Assembly (NCBI RefSeq): GCF_001043915.1
Contig: NZ_LABX01000087.1
Location: forward strand, 1-51,915
Direction of reading: 5' to 3'
Length of the DNA: 51,915 bases
Origin: Methylobacterium aquaticum
GTDB taxonomy: Bacteria; Pseudomonadota; Alphaproteobacteria; Rhizobiales; Beijerinckiaceae
The number at the start of each line of letters is the position of its first letter. Position 1 is the first letter of the stretch. Below are positions 9,121 through 17,975 of this stretch, piece by piece. Below the pieces are notes generated by a model, which saw only the letters and a program-made list of their open reading frames with translations, was not told the DNA's origin and ran no database searches. The position numbers and the translations under genes were made by a program.

Positions 9121-10103
9121 GCATGACACCGCCTCGGCCGCTGCTCGCAGTCGACAACCTCTCCAAGACCTTCACCATCCGGCGCGGCTTCCCGATCGCG
9201 AAGACCAGCCTGGTGCGCGCCCTCGACGGTGTGTCGTTCGCCGTCCAGCGCGGCGAGGCGCTCGGCATCGTCGGGGAGTCGGGCTGCGGCAAGTCCACCA
9301 CCGCCCGGGTGGCGCTGCGGCTCACCGAGGCCGATGGCGGCAGCGTGCGGTTCGACGGACAGGACTTGCTCGCCGCACCCGCCAGCGCGATGCGGCGCCT
9401 GCGGCGGCGGATGCAGATCGTGTTTCAGGACCCCGCCTCCTCCCTCGATCCGCGCCAGCGCATCGGCGAGGCACTGGCGGAGCCCCTGCGGGTCCACGGC
9501 CTTGGCCGCGGGGCCGAGCTGAAGGATCGGGTCGCCGGGCTCCTCGCCGAGGTCGGGCTGCCGGCGACCGCCGCGTCCCGCTTCCCGCACGAATTCTCCG
9601 GCGGCCAGCGCCAGCGCATCGGCATCGCCCGGGCGCTGGCCCTCGGGCCCGACCTGATCTTCGCGGACGAGCCGGTCTCCGCCCTCGACGTCTCGGTCCA
9701 GGCGCAGATCCTGCGACTGCTCGACTCGCTGCGGCAGGCCCGTACCCTCGCCTTCGTGTTCATCTCGCACGATCTCGGCGTGGTCCGGCATTTCTGCCAG
9801 CGGGTGACCGTGATGTATCTCGGCCGGGTGGTGGAGACGGGCCCGGTCGGCCCGCTCTTCGGAGAGCCGCTGCACCCCTATACCCAGCTTCTCAAGGCAT
9901 CCTCCCCGGTGCCGGATCCGGAACAGCCGGTGGCGATGAGCTTCCAGGAGGGCGAGCCGCCCTCACCCCTCACGCCGCCGCCGGGCTGCCATTTCCATCC
10001 CCGCTGCCCGCGCGCCTTCGACCGCTGCCGCGCCGAGGCCCCGGCCTTGCGGGAGGCGGCACCGGGCCGCGCGGTGGCCTGCCATCTCTATGGCGAGCCG
10101 TGA
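9117..10103 (+). CDS. ABC transporter ATPase, DppF-like
   Basis: A 328-aa partner ATPase with Walker [10 protein letters not shown], signature EFSGGQRQRIGIA, Walker B (LIFADEPVSALDVS) and the C-terminal cysteine motif GCHFHPRCPRAFDRC. It begins at ATG 9117, overlapping the DppD-like stop, and ends the first operon. With the other four subunits it completes an importer. Separate DppD and DppF genes here contrast with the fused ATPases in the two other importers of this window. Confidence 0.94.
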   Translation: MSMTPPRPLLAVDNLSKTFTIRRGFPIAKTSLVRALDGVSFAVQRGEALGIVGESGCGKSTTARVALRLTEADGGSVRFDGQDLLAAPASAMRRLRRRMQIVFQDPASSLDPRQRIGEALAEPLRVHGLGRGAELKDRVAGLLAEVGLPATAASRFPHEFSGGQRQRIGIARALALGPDLIFADEPVSALDVSVQAQILRLLDSLRQARTLAFVFISHDLGVVRHFCQRVTVMYLGRVVETGPVGPLFGEPLHPYTQLLKASSPVPDPEQPVAMSFQEGEPPSPLTPPPGCHFHPRCPRAFDRCRAEAPALREAAPGRAVACHLYGEP

Positions 10104-10233
10104 CGGACCGGTGCGACAGCGCCTCGGTAGACGACCGCCTCCGCCGAGACATGTCGGCGCTATCCCCAACGGCCCGGATTGCACTAGCTTCCCGGGCGGC
10201 GACGAAGCGCCTTGCACAAGAGGATGAAGGCCG

Positions 10234-10623
10234 ATGAGGACGATGGGGGTGCTGGCGGTCATCGGATTGGGCCTGATCGGTGCGGTGGGAACCGCCTCGG
10301 CCCAATCCTGGGGCCCCGATTACGGCTACCGTGACCGCGACCGCGACTATCGCAGCCGCGACGGCGACTACCGCGACCCGCGGGATCGCGGCTACCGGGA
10401 CAGCCGTGACGATTACGGACGGCGCGACGATTATCGCAGCCGCGACCGGGATTACGGCTCGCGGGACCGCGGGTCGCGGGACAGCGGCGTCGCCTTCAAC
10501 GAGCGCGAGTACCTGCGCTGCAATCCGGACGTGGCCCGCGCCGTGATGGCCGGCAAGATGGAGTCGGGCCGGAAGCACTTCCAGGTCCACGGCTTCCGCG
10601 AGGGCCGCAAGCTCTCCTGCTGA
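10234..10623 (+). CDS. Small secreted Arg/Asp/Tyr-rich protein
   Basis: A 129-aa protein with a signal peptide (MRTMGVLAVIGLGLIGAVGTASAQ). The middle, about residues 29-85, is a low-complexity string of units such as YRDRDRDYRSRD and YRDSRDDYG, highly charged but nearly balanced in sign. The C-terminal 40 residues are folded-looking and match the YLxxNPDVAxAV..G...G..H...HGxxEGR motif found as a repeat in many secreted alphaproteobacterial proteins. Function unknown; location should be periplasm or outside. It stands alone, 130 bp after the first operon, followed by a strong hairpin. Confidence 0.8.
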   Translation: MRTMGVLAVIGLGLIGAVGTASAQSWGPDYGYRDRDRDYRSRDGDYRDPRDRGYRDSRDDYGRRDDYRSRDRDYGSRDRGSRDSGVAFNEREYLRCNPDVARAVMAGKMESGRKHFQVHGFREGRKLSC

Positions 10624-10643
10624 CTCTCCTGCTGAGCGGGACA

Positions 10644-10673
10644 GTGCCACCGGGGCTGGCGTCCCGGTGGCAC
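10644..10673 (+). terminator. Strong hairpin after the Arg/Asp/Tyr-rich gene
   Basis: Perfect 11-bp arms GTGCCACCGGG (10644-10654) and CCCGGTGGCAC (10663-10673) around an 8-nt loop, 21 bp past the stop codon at 10623. There is no U-tract, but placement and stem strength fit a transcription end. Confidence 0.55.
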
Positions 10674-10763
10674 GGCGCCGCTCGCTGTCCAACCGTCCAT
10701 CCCGCGCCGAAATTTTTCCACCATCCTGCCCGGACCTCCGGCAGAGGCCATGCGTTCCGCCTG

Positions 10764-10802
10764 CGATCGAGGTTCGACGAACCGTCGATCGGGTCAATTG
10801 AC
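10764..10802. promoter_or_regulatory. Stacked palindromes upstream of the YciE-like gene
   Basis: Two exact dyads lie within 60 bp of the start at 10826: GGTTCG-A-CGAACC at 10771-10783, extended by flanking CGATCG arms with one bulge, and GTCAATTGAC at 10793-10802. They look like operator sites; the cognate factor is unknown. Confidence 0.45.
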
Positions 10803-10825
10803 GTCCAGTCAAGGCAGGCGCGCGT

Positions 10826-11395
10826 ATGGCGAACAAGCAGAAGACATTGCAGGACGCGTTCCATGAGACGCTCAAGGACGTGTACTATGCCGAGAAGCAA
10901 TCGGTTCGCGCCCTGAAGAAGGCGGCCAAGTCGGCGCAGCACGAGGAGTTGCGGCAGGCGTTCGAGACTCATGCCGAGGAGAGTGCGACCCAGGTCGAGC
11001 GGATCCAGCAGGTCTTCGAGATCATCGGCAAGCCCGCCCGCAGCAAGACCTGCGAGGCGATGCAGGGGCTGACGAGCGAGATGGAGGAGGATCTGGAGGA
11101 TTTCGGCGACGGTCCGGCCGCGGATGCGGTGCTGGCCGCCGCGGCCCAGGCGCTCGAACACTACGAGATCGCCCGCTACGGCACGCTGAAGACCTGGGCG
11201 CTCCAGCTCGGCCACGAGGACGCCGCCAAGCTCTTCGACGAGACGCTTCAGGAAGAGAAGAAGGCCGACCAACTGCTGACCGAACTCGCCGAGCGCCTTA
11301 ACGTCGAGGGCGTGGAGGGCGAGGAAGCCCCCGCCGGGACATCCACGTCACAGGCGTCGAAGTCCGAGAAGTCGAAGCCCGGCAAGGCAGCCTGA
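10826..11395 (+). CDS. YciE/DUF892-family ferritin-like protein
   Basis: A 189-aa, mainly helical protein. The start TLQDAFHETLKDVYYAEKQ with later EELRQAFETHAEES, ALEHYEIARYGTL and LFDETLQEEKKAD is the YciE/YciF-type four-helix bundle, whose Glu/His residues form a di-metal site in known structures. Members are stress-induced and cytoplasmic; precise activity is unsettled. The last 25 residues are a low-complexity Ser/Lys-rich tail. The gene is monocistronic, with palindromes in its upstream region, and its stop codon's last base is also the first base of the 126-bp repeat that follows. Confidence 0.88.
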   Translation: MANKQKTLQDAFHETLKDVYYAEKQSVRALKKAAKSAQHEELRQAFETHAEESATQVERIQQVFEIIGKPARSKTCEAMQGLTSEMEEDLEDFGDGPAADAVLAAAAQALEHYEIARYGTLKTWALQLGHEDAAKLFDETLQEEKKADQLLTELAERLNVEGVEGEEAPAGTSTSQASKSEKSKPGKAA

Positions 11396-11520
11396 TACCA
11401 ACGGTCGAAAGAAAACGACCCTTGGTTCCGTTCTCCAGTTTTCGCTCAGCCTTTGGCTGAGTATCGAAAATTTGAGATGGTTCATCGGCCCGATGCGTCA
11501 GCATCTTGGGCCGATGGTAT
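11395..11520 (+). repeat. 126-bp ERIC-like multi-hairpin repeat, copy 1
   Basis: Begins ATACCAACGG and ends CCGATGGTAT, so the ends are near-inverted repeats. It can fold into several hairpins: GGTCG/CGACC near the left end, CTCAGCC-TTT-GGCTGAG in the centre, and CATCGGCCC with GATGC inside, closed by GCATC and GGGCCGATG on the right. A reverse-complement copy at 30020-30144 aligns over its full length with about 85% identity by hand alignment. No coding capacity was seen. Length, imperfect palindromy and intergenic placement resemble ERIC/MITE-type elements, but the sequence itself is not one I recognise. Confidence 0.85.
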
Positions 11521-11608
11521 GAGCCGCCGGCTCCGCGGGCGGCCTCTCCCGCGGTCCTGCATCTGTCCCTGACCTGATCGCAGGTCGGTCCTGGCAGAGC
11601 GACGAAAA

Positions 11609-11636
11609 CGGCGCCCGGCCGCGAGGCCGGGCGCCG
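11609..11636 (-). terminator. Rho-independent terminator of the CoxL-like gene
   Basis: Perfect 12-bp stem CGGCGCCCGGCC (11609-11620) and its complement (11625-11636) with loop GCGA. Read on the minus strand it is followed by TTTT (11608-11605), a standard intrinsic terminator just past the stop codon of the gene that ends at 11665. Confidence 0.85.
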
Positions 11637-11664
11637 CATGTCGCGAGTGCGAGAACCGTCGCCG

Positions 11665-13980
11665 TCAGGCGGCGGCCGACTTGCGCAGCGGCTCCAGGGC
11701 CGCGAACATCCGGGCCGGGGTCGCCGGCATGTCCATGTCGCGCAGGCCGACGCTACGGTCGAGGGCGTCAACCACCGCGTTCATCACCGCCGGGCAGGAG
11801 CCGATGCTGCCCGCCTCGCCCGCGCCCTTGATGCCCATCGGGTTGGTGGTCGAGGGCACGTTCTTCGTCTCGAAGTGGAAGAACGGCACGTCCCCGGCCC
11901 GCGGCATCGCGTAGTCCATGAAGCTCGCGGTCAGGAGCTGGCCGTCGCCATCATAGACCGTGCGCTCGTGGAGCGCCTGGCCGATGCCCTGCGCCACCCC
12001 GCCATGGACCTGGCCGGCGAGCAGCAGCGGATTCACCACAATGCCGAAATCGTCGCAGACGGTGTAGCGCACGATCGTGGTGATGCCGGTGTCGGGATCG
12101 ATCTCGACCTCGGCGACATGGGTGCCGTTGGGGTAGGTGGCGCTCGGCGGCACGAAGTCGCCCTGGCCGGTCCGCATCGCCTCGGTGGCCTTCGGCAGGG
12201 CCGCCAGGGCCGCAAAGTCGATCGACCGGTCGGTGCCGGCGACGCGCACCGCGCCCTCGGCGATCTCGAGATCCTGGATGCCGGCTTCCAGCTCCTCGGA
12301 GGCGAGTTCCTTGAGCTTGCCGGCGAGGTTCTTCGAGGCGGCGCCGACCGAGATGCCGCCGACGGGAATCGAGCGCGAGCCGCCGGTGCCGGCGCCGGTC
12401 GCGACCTTGTCGGTGTCGCCCTGGACCACCCTGATCCGCTCCAGCGGCAGGTCGAGATGCTCGGCGGCGAACTGGGCATAGGCCGTGGCATGGCCCTGCC
12501 CGTTCGACTGCGTGCCGACATAGACGGTCGCGCCGCCATCCTGGTCGAGGGTGATCTTGACGTCCTCGCCCTCGCCCCAAGCGGTGCATTCGATGTAGGT
12601 GGCGAGCCCGATACCGCGCACGAGCCCCTTGGTGCGCGATTCCGCGGCGCGGGCCTCGAAGCCGGTCCAGTCGGCCGCCTCGATGGCGCGGCCCATATGG
12701 GCGGCAAAGTCGCCGGTGTCGTAGGTGCGGTCGCCGATCGGCGTCGTATAGGGCATCGCGCTCGGCGGGATGACGTTGCGCCGGCGGATCTCGGCCGGCG
12801 ACATCCCGGTCTCCCGCGCCGCCCGGTCGACCAGGCGCTCGATCAGATAGGCCGCCTCCGGCCGCCCGGCGCCGCGATAGGCATCGACCGGCACGGTGTT
12901 GGTGTAGACGCCCCGCACCCGCACGTGGATCGCCGGGGTCTTGTAGACGCCGGTCAGCATCGTGGCGCCGAGATACGGGATGTAGGGCCCGTATTGCGAC
13001 AGGTAGGCGCCGAGATCGCCGATCACGTCGAAGCGCATGGCGAGGAAGGTGCCGTCGGCATCGAGCGCGACCTCCCCGACCGAGAGGTTGTCGCGCCCCT
13101 GCGCGCAGGCGACGAAATGCTCGGCCCTTTCGGACACCCACTTCACCGGCCGGTGAAGGCGGCGCGCGGCCTCGGCCGCCAGGGGATATTCGCGGTAGGT
13201 GAAGGTCTTGGTGCCGAAGCCGCCGCCGACATCGCCGGTGACGACGCGGATCTGCTCCTTCCCGACCCCGAGGACGCCCATCAGGGTCTTGCGGAGGCCG
13301 TGCACGCCCTGGCTCGGGATGGTGAGGGTGAAGCGGTTCGTGCCCGCATCGTACTCGGCGACGACGCTGCGGGTCTCCATGTAGTTGGTGACGAGGCGCT
13401 GGTTCTCGACCTCGATCCGGACCACCTTGGCGGCGGTGGCGAAAGCGGCGTCGACGGCCGCCTTGTCGCCCATGGTCGAGTCGAACGAGACGTTGTCGGG
13501 CTGCTCCTCCCACACCGCGGAGGCGCCGCCCGCAACCGCGGCGCGGATGCCGACGACGGCCGGGAGAACCTGGTAGTCGATGCCGATCGCCTCGACGGCG
13601 TCGCGGGCCTGGGCGACGGTGTCGGCGACCACGAAGGCGACGGCGTCGCCGATATGCTTGACGGTGCCCTTGGCCAGCAGCGGGATGTGGGCGACGTGGT
13701 TCTGGCTGCCGTCGCCGTTCGGCAGCGGCGCCTGGCACTTGATGTCGGTGAGGCCGGCGACGTCCTCGGCGGTGAGCACGAGATGCACGCCGGGCATCGC
13801 CCGGGCGGCGTCGAGATCGGTGATCGTGAAGGTCGCATGGGCATGCGGGCTGCGCAGCAGCGCCGCGTGCAGGCAGCCCTCGGGGGCGTGGTCGTCGCCG
13901 TAATGGCCGGCCCCGGTGATCAGCCGGCGATCCTCGACCCGGCGCAACGGCTGGCCGAGACCGAACTTGGTCACTGTCAT
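11665..13980 (-). CDS. Molybdenum hydroxylase large subunit, CoxL-like (form II)
   Basis: A 771-aa protein of the xanthine dehydrogenase / aerobic CO dehydrogenase large-subunit family. It starts with GLGQPLRRVEDRRLITGAGHY, as CoxL-type subunits do. The active-site loop near residue 365 is AYRGAGR, the form II signature, not the AYXCSFR of true form I CO dehydrogenase. The catalytic Glu is in KGAGEAG at about residue 722. It should bind Mo-molybdopterin cytosine dinucleotide and hydroxylate a small organic substrate in the cytoplasm. The medium (FAD) and small (2Fe-2S) subunits are not adjacent. A GAGG site precedes the ATG. Confidence 0.92.
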   Translation of the reverse strand: MTVTKFGLGQPLRRVEDRRLITGAGHYGDDHAPEGCLHAALLRSPHAHATFTITDLDAARAMPGVHLVLTAEDVAGLTDIKCQAPLPNGDGSQNHVAHIPLLAKGTVKHIGDAVAFVVADTVAQARDAVEAIGIDYQVLPAVVGIRAAVAGGASAVWEEQPDNVSFDSTMGDKAAVDAAFATAAKVVRIEVENQRLVTNYMETRSVVAEYDAGTNRFTLTIPSQGVHGLRKTLMGVLGVGKEQIRVVTGDVGGGFGTKTFTYREYPLAAEAARRLHRPVKWVSERAEHFVACAQGRDNLSVGEVALDADGTFLAMRFDVIGDLGAYLSQYGPYIPYLGATMLTGVYKTPAIHVRVRGVYTNTVPVDAYRGAGRPEAAYLIERLVDRAARETGMSPAEIRRRNVIPPSAMPYTTPIGDRTYDTGDFAAHMGRAIEAADWTGFEARAAESRTKGLVRGIGLATYIECTAWGEGEDVKITLDQDGGATVYVGTQSNGQGHATAYAQFAAEHLDLPLERIRVVQGDTDKVATGAGTGGSRSIPVGGISVGAASKNLAGKLKELASEELEAGIQDLEIAEGAVRVAGTDRSIDFAALAALPKATEAMRTGQGDFVPPSATYPNGTHVAEVEIDPDTGITTIVRYTVCDDFGIVVNPLLLAGQVHGGVAQGIGQALHERTVYDGDGQLLTASFMDYAMPRAGDVPFFHFETKNVPSTTNPMGIKGAGEAGSIGSCPAVMNAVVDALDRSVGLRDMDMPATPARMFAALEPLRKSAAA

Positions 13981-14326
13981 GTGAACCTCGCAATACGATG
14001 CGGAATGGGAGGCGTGAACGGGCGCGCGGCGTGCAGGCCGGCGGGCCTGGCCCGGGATCGGAGCACGCGGTCCCGCAGGATCGAGGGGATGCGACGGCGG
14101 ACGGTGACCGGTCCCGCCTGTGCGGGAATGCGGAACGGGCGCGGTCGGGCTCCGGCCATGGGTGTCACCATGGGTCCTGCCATGCGGCGTTCATCCTCCG
14201 ATCGGACCGGCCGAGCGTGCGACTCGATCCTTATCGGGGCGACCGTAGCACGTCGGATCGGAGGCGTCTGCGGCGGCGCTGACGCGGCTGCATGTCCGGC
14301 CGAGCGGCCCGGGGACCGAACCGACG
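13981..14326. other. Gene-free interval upstream of the CoxL-like gene
   Basis: This 346-bp gap lies between two leftward genes and should hold the CoxL-like promoter. It contains a small perfect hairpin, TCCCGC-CTGT-GCGGGA at 14112-14127, and a repeated CCATGG pair around 14157-14173. No convincing gene or -35/-10 pair was seen. Confidence 0.4.
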
Positions 14327-17206
14327 TCACGCCCCCACCGGCCGCCGGAGGCCGCGCCGCGTGACCTTGCGCAGGATGCGCGAGACCTGCTCGGCGGAAT
14401 AGGGCTTCTGAAGGAGATCGAACCCGGCCGAGCTTTCCTCGGCGAGAACGTGGCTGTAGCCGGAGGCGAGCACCACCGGCAGGTCGGGAAAGCGGCGGGC
14501 GAGGTGGCGGGCGAGCGCGATGCCGCCCATGCCCGGCATCACCACGTCCGAGAACACCACGTCGAAGCCGGCGCCGTCCGGCCCGAGCTTCTCCAGCGCA
14601 TCCTCGGCATTCACCGCCCAGGTGGTGGCGTAGCCGAGGTCTTCCAGGATCTGGGTCGCGAAGCGCCCGACCTCCAGGTTGTCCTCGACCACCAGCACCC
14701 GCTGGCCCACGCCGCCGGGATCGACCTGGCCCGGATCTCCCGGCGCCGCGTCCCCCGCGGCGAACTCGGCCTCCACTTCGGGCAGGTAGAGCGTGAAGGT
14801 CGTGCCCTGGCCCGGCACGCTCTCGACGGCGACGTCGCCGCCCGACTGCTTGGCGAAGCCGAAGACCTGGCTCAGGCCGAGCCCCGTGCCCCGCCCGACC
14901 TCCTTGGTGGTGAAGAACGGCTCGAACACCCGCGCCAGCAGATCGGACGGGATGCCGGTGCCGGTATCGTGCAGCGAGACCGCCGCGAACGGCCCCACCG
15001 CCCCGGCATGGCCCCGGATCGGCGGCAGGTCGACGCCGCAGGCGAGCGCCAGGGTGAGCGTGCCGGCGCCCTCCATGGCGTCGCGGGCATTCACCGCCAT
15101 GTTGACGAGGGCGGTCTCGAACTGGCTCGCATCCACCCGCACGAAGCAGGGGTGGTCCGGAACCTGCGTGGCGACGGTGATCCGGGCCCCCGTCACGGTG
15201 TCGATGAGTTCGGCCACCACGCGCAGGCGGGCACCGACATCGAGGGTCTCGGGCTTCAAAGCCTGGCGCCGGGCGAAGGCGAGGAGCTGGGAGGTGAGCT
15301 TGGCGGCCCGGTCCACCGTCTCGGAGACCGCCGTGAGGTAGCGGCTGCGCCGCGCCTCGGGCAGGTCCGGCCGCCGCAGGAAATCGACCGAGGAGCGGAT
15401 GATGGTGAGCAGGTTGTTGAAGTCGTGGGCGACGCCGCCGGTGAGCTGGCCGACCGCCTCCAGCTTCTGCGACTGGCGCAGCGCCTCCTCGGCCTGGGCC
15501 AGGGCCGCGGCCTGGACCTTCTCGGCCGTCACGTCGCGGCCGCTGGCGAAGACGAGGCCGCCCTCGACCGAGGTGTGCCAGGAGAGCCAGCGCGGCGTCC
15601 CGTCCCGGTGGGTGTAGCGGTTCTCGAAATTGGTGAGGTGGCGGGCCGCCAAGGCCGATTCGAGTGCGGCGGAGGTGGCCTCGGCATCCTCCGGCCAGAG
15701 GAAGTCGAGGAAGCTGCGCCCCACCACCTCGGCCGGCCTGTGGCCGAGGATCGCCTCCCAGGCCGGATTGACGGCGCGGAAGATGCCGTCGGCCCCGATC
15801 ACCACCAGGAGGTCGCGGGAATTGCGCCAGACCCGGTCGTGCTCGGTGGTGCGCGCCGCGACCCGCTGCTCCAGGGTTTCGTTGAGCCGCACCAGCTCGG
15901 CCATCATCCGCTTCTGGTCGTCGATGTCGGTGGTGGTGCCGACCCAGCGGGTGATCGCGCCCTCGTCCGACAGGACCGGCTGCGCCCGGGCCAGGAACCA
16001 GCGATAGGTCCCGTCGGCGCGCCGCAGGCGGTACTCGCACTGGTAGTCGGCGTGGCCTGCCAGCGCGGCGTGCCATTCGGCGGTCACGCGGTCCCGGTCG
16101 TCGGGATGGATGAGCGCCCGCCAGCCCTCGGTGTCGAGGACACCCGGCAGGACACCCGTATAGGCGTAGGTCCGCTCGTTGAACCAGACGGTGCGCCCCT
16201 CCGGGTCGGTGGACCAGACGAGGTTGGGCAGCACCTGCGACAGGACGCGGAACTGCTCCTCGCTCCCGCGGAGCGCCGCCTCGGCCTGCTTGCGGGGTGT
16301 CACGTCGATGGCGGTGCCGACCACCCGGGTACAGGCCCCATTCTCGAACAGGCCGCGGCCCTTGGCCGCGACCCAGCGGACCTGCCCGTCCTCCTTGCCG
16401 ACCGTGCGGTATTCGACGTCGTAGACGGCGCGGCGACCGGGATCGGTGGCCGCCGCATAGGCGGCGACGGTGGCCTCCCGGTCGTCCGGATGGATCCCGG
16501 CATAGAAGTCGGCCATGGAGACCGGCACCTCGGGCGAGATGCCGAACATCGTCTTGACGCGCGCCGGCCAGAACAGGGTGTCGCCGACCACGTCGACGTC
16601 CCAGAGCCCGATCTCGGCGGCCTCGGTGGCAAGCCGCAGCCTCGCCTCGCTGGTGCGCAGCTGGGCTTCCGCCTCGCGCAGTCCCGTCTCGGCGACGACG
16701 CGCCCGGTGGTCTCGGTGCAGGCGCAGAACATGCCGACGACCCGGCCGTCCTCGTCCCGCAACGCCGAGTAGGAGAAGGTGAACCAAGTCCGCTCGTCAT
16801 AGCCGTGCCGGCGGAGCACGAGCGGCATGTCCTCCGACCAGGTCGGCTCGCCGGAGAGCGCCCGCTCGATGAGCGGCGCGATGTCCGGCCAGATCTCCGA
16901 CCAGATGTCGCGGAAGCGTCCGCCGAGGGCCGAGGGATGCTTGTCGCCGAGGATCTCCGCATAGGCATCGTTGTAGAGGAAGCGGAGTTCGGGCCCGAAC
17001 GCCACGAACATCGGGAAGCGCGAGCCGAGCAGCAGGCTCACGGTCGCACCCAGGCCGGCCGGCCAGGTCTCCGGCGGCCCGAGGGCCGAGCCCGACCAGT
17101 CATGGGCGCGCATCATCGCGCCCATCCGTCCACCTCCGGCGAGAAAGGGCGGGATTGCGGGGGCGAGAATCTCGGGCATGCGGTGGGGATGAACTCGTTC
17201 ACGCAT
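14327..17206 (-). CDS. Hybrid sensor histidine kinase with four PAS domains and a receiver
   Basis: About 959 aa without obvious membrane segments. Four PAS-type domains lie at roughly residues 60-175, 190-310, 315-440 and 460-580; the second and third contain the PAS/PAC motif HPDDR. A short coiled coil leads to the dimerisation/phosphoacceptor helix ([14 protein letters not shown] near 615), then an ATPase domain with N box [17 protein letters not shown] and [13 protein letters not shown]. The C-terminal receiver (about 840-955) has LVVEDN and the phosphoacceptor Asp in [13 protein letters not shown] cytosolic signal such as redox, light or small ligands is likely. No partner regulator is adjacent. 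The start could also be the ATG at 17179. Confidence 0.92.
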   Translation of the reverse strand: MRERVHPHRMPEILAPAIPPFLAGGGRMGAMMRAHDWSGSALGPPETWPAGLGATVSLLLGSRFPMFVAFGPELRFLYNDAYAEILGDKHPSALGGRFRDIWSEIWPDIAPLIERALSGEPTWSEDMPLVLRRHGYDERTWFTFSYSALRDEDGRVVGMFCACTETTGRVVAETGLREAEAQLRTSEARLRLATEAAEIGLWDVDVVGDTLFWPARVKTMFGISPEVPVSMADFYAGIHPDDREATVAAYAAATDPGRRAVYDVEYRTVGKEDGQVRWVAAKGRGLFENGACTRVVGTAIDVTPRKQAEAALRGSEEQFRVLSQVLPNLVWSTDPEGRTVWFNERTYAYTGVLPGVLDTEGWRALIHPDDRDRVTAEWHAALAGHADYQCEYRLRRADGTYRWFLARAQPVLSDEGAITRWVGTTTDIDDQKRMMAELVRLNETLEQRVAARTTEHDRVWRNSRDLLVVIGADGIFRAVNPAWEAILGHRPAEVVGRSFLDFLWPEDAEATSAALESALAARHLTNFENRYTHRDGTPRWLSWHTSVEGGLVFASGRDVTAEKVQAAALAQAEEALRQSQKLEAVGQLTGGVAHDFNNLLTIIRSSVDFLRRPDLPEARRSRYLTAVSETVDRAAKLTSQLLAFARRQALKPETLDVGARLRVVAELIDTVTGARITVATQVPDHPCFVRVDASQFETALVNMAVNARDAMEGAGTLTLALACGVDLPPIRGHAGAVGPFAAVSLHDTGTGIPSDLLARVFEPFFTTKEVGRGTGLGLSQVFGFAKQSGGDVAVESVPGQGTTFTLYLPEVEAEFAAGDAAPGDPGQVDPGGVGQRVLVVEDNLEVGRFATQILEDLGYATTWAVNAEDALEKLGPDGAGFDVVFSDVVMPGMGGIALARHLARRFPDLPVVLASGYSHVLAEESSAGFDLLQKPYSAEQVSRILRKVTRRGLRRPVGA

Positions 17207-17360
17207 CTGGCAAACCTGAGAGGCGCACGGCGTCCGTCAAGGGCTTTGCCCTTTGTCGCAGAGGTTACGGGACTGACCCCGCCGGTCTCTCTCCGGATCA
17301 AATACGGTCATCCACCGTTCTCCGACCACGATTTGCGCCCGCGACGACGGAGACGGTTTC

Positions 17361-17762
17361 ATGAACGGAGCACCCGACGGCTCGATCGTCCGGCGCGATG
17401 CGCCGCGGCCCGATCTTCTGGCCTTCGAGATCAAGGACCGGATCACGAAGCCGGACATCGCGTGGATGTCGTCCCTCGTCGACGAGGCCATGCGAATGCA
17501 CGGGACGATCGACATGCTTCTCGTCATGTCGAACTACGAGGGCTCGGATCTGGGCGCGCGGTTCGACGGCTATGCGACCGGGGTGATGGCCCGTTCGGTC
17601 GCCCATATCCGGAACTACGTCGTCGTCGGCGCGCCGGCCTTCGCCCGGGCGATGATCACGCTGTCGGGGACGGTCCTGCCGGTCGAGACCCGAACCTTCG
17701 ACCTGTCGGACGAGGCGGCGGCCTGGGCCTTCCTGGCGGAAGCCGGCCCGGCCAAGGGCTGA
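17361..17762 (+). CDS. SpoIIAA-like (STAS-fold) protein
   Basis: A 133-aa cytoplasmic protein of the SpoIIAA-like family, recognisable by DLLAFEIKDRITKPDIAWM and MLLVMSNYEG followed by a C-terminal helical part (LSDEAAAWAFL). Members adopt a STAS/CRAL-TRIO-like fold; their role is poorly known, with links to stress response or lipid/ligand binding. It is divergent from the hybrid kinase at 14327 and separated from it by 154 bp, so a shared promoter region is possible, but no functional connection can be shown. Confidence 0.8.
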   Translation: MNGAPDGSIVRRDAPRPDLLAFEIKDRITKPDIAWMSSLVDEAMRMHGTIDMLLVMSNYEGSDLGARFDGYATGVMARSVAHIRNYVVVGAPAFARAMITLSGTVLPVETRTFDLSDEAAAWAFLAEAGPAKG

Positions 17763-17879
17763 CCGTTTCGGGGCTCGCGGCGTCCGCGCCACGGCCGAGC
17801 CTCGCCGCGAGGCGGCCGGGCGTCGGCGCCCTGCGGCCCATCGAGGGCATTTTATGCCGCCAGGCCCAGGACGGGAGCG

Positions 17880-17895
17880 GAATGTTCTGGCATTC
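17880..17895. promoter_or_regulatory. Small dyad upstream of the Lrp-family gene
   Basis: GAATG and CATTC separated by 6 bp lie about 80 bp before the ATG at 17976. Position suggests a possible autoregulatory Lrp/AsnC site, but arms are only 5 bp and the match could be chance. Confidence 0.25.
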
Positions 17896-17975
17896 GCCCC
17901 GCTCGCTCGATTGCGACTTGCCGCAGAAGCGGCGAAACTCGACGCCGTCGATGATGACGAACCAGATAGCGGCCC

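Noticed and set aside
10319..10490. Tandem-repeat or CRISPR-like array in the Arg/Asp/Tyr-rich gene
   Set aside because: The repetition is at codon level within one reading frame, with irregular unit length and no spacers.
11665..13980. Aerobic CO dehydrogenase (form I CoxL)
   Set aside because: The active-site loop is AYRGAGR, not AYXCSFR, and coxM and coxS are not adjacent.
11638..14364. Long plus-strand frame opposite the CoxL-like gene
   Set aside because: Antisense shadow; no recognisable domain, while the minus-strand product has complete family motifs.
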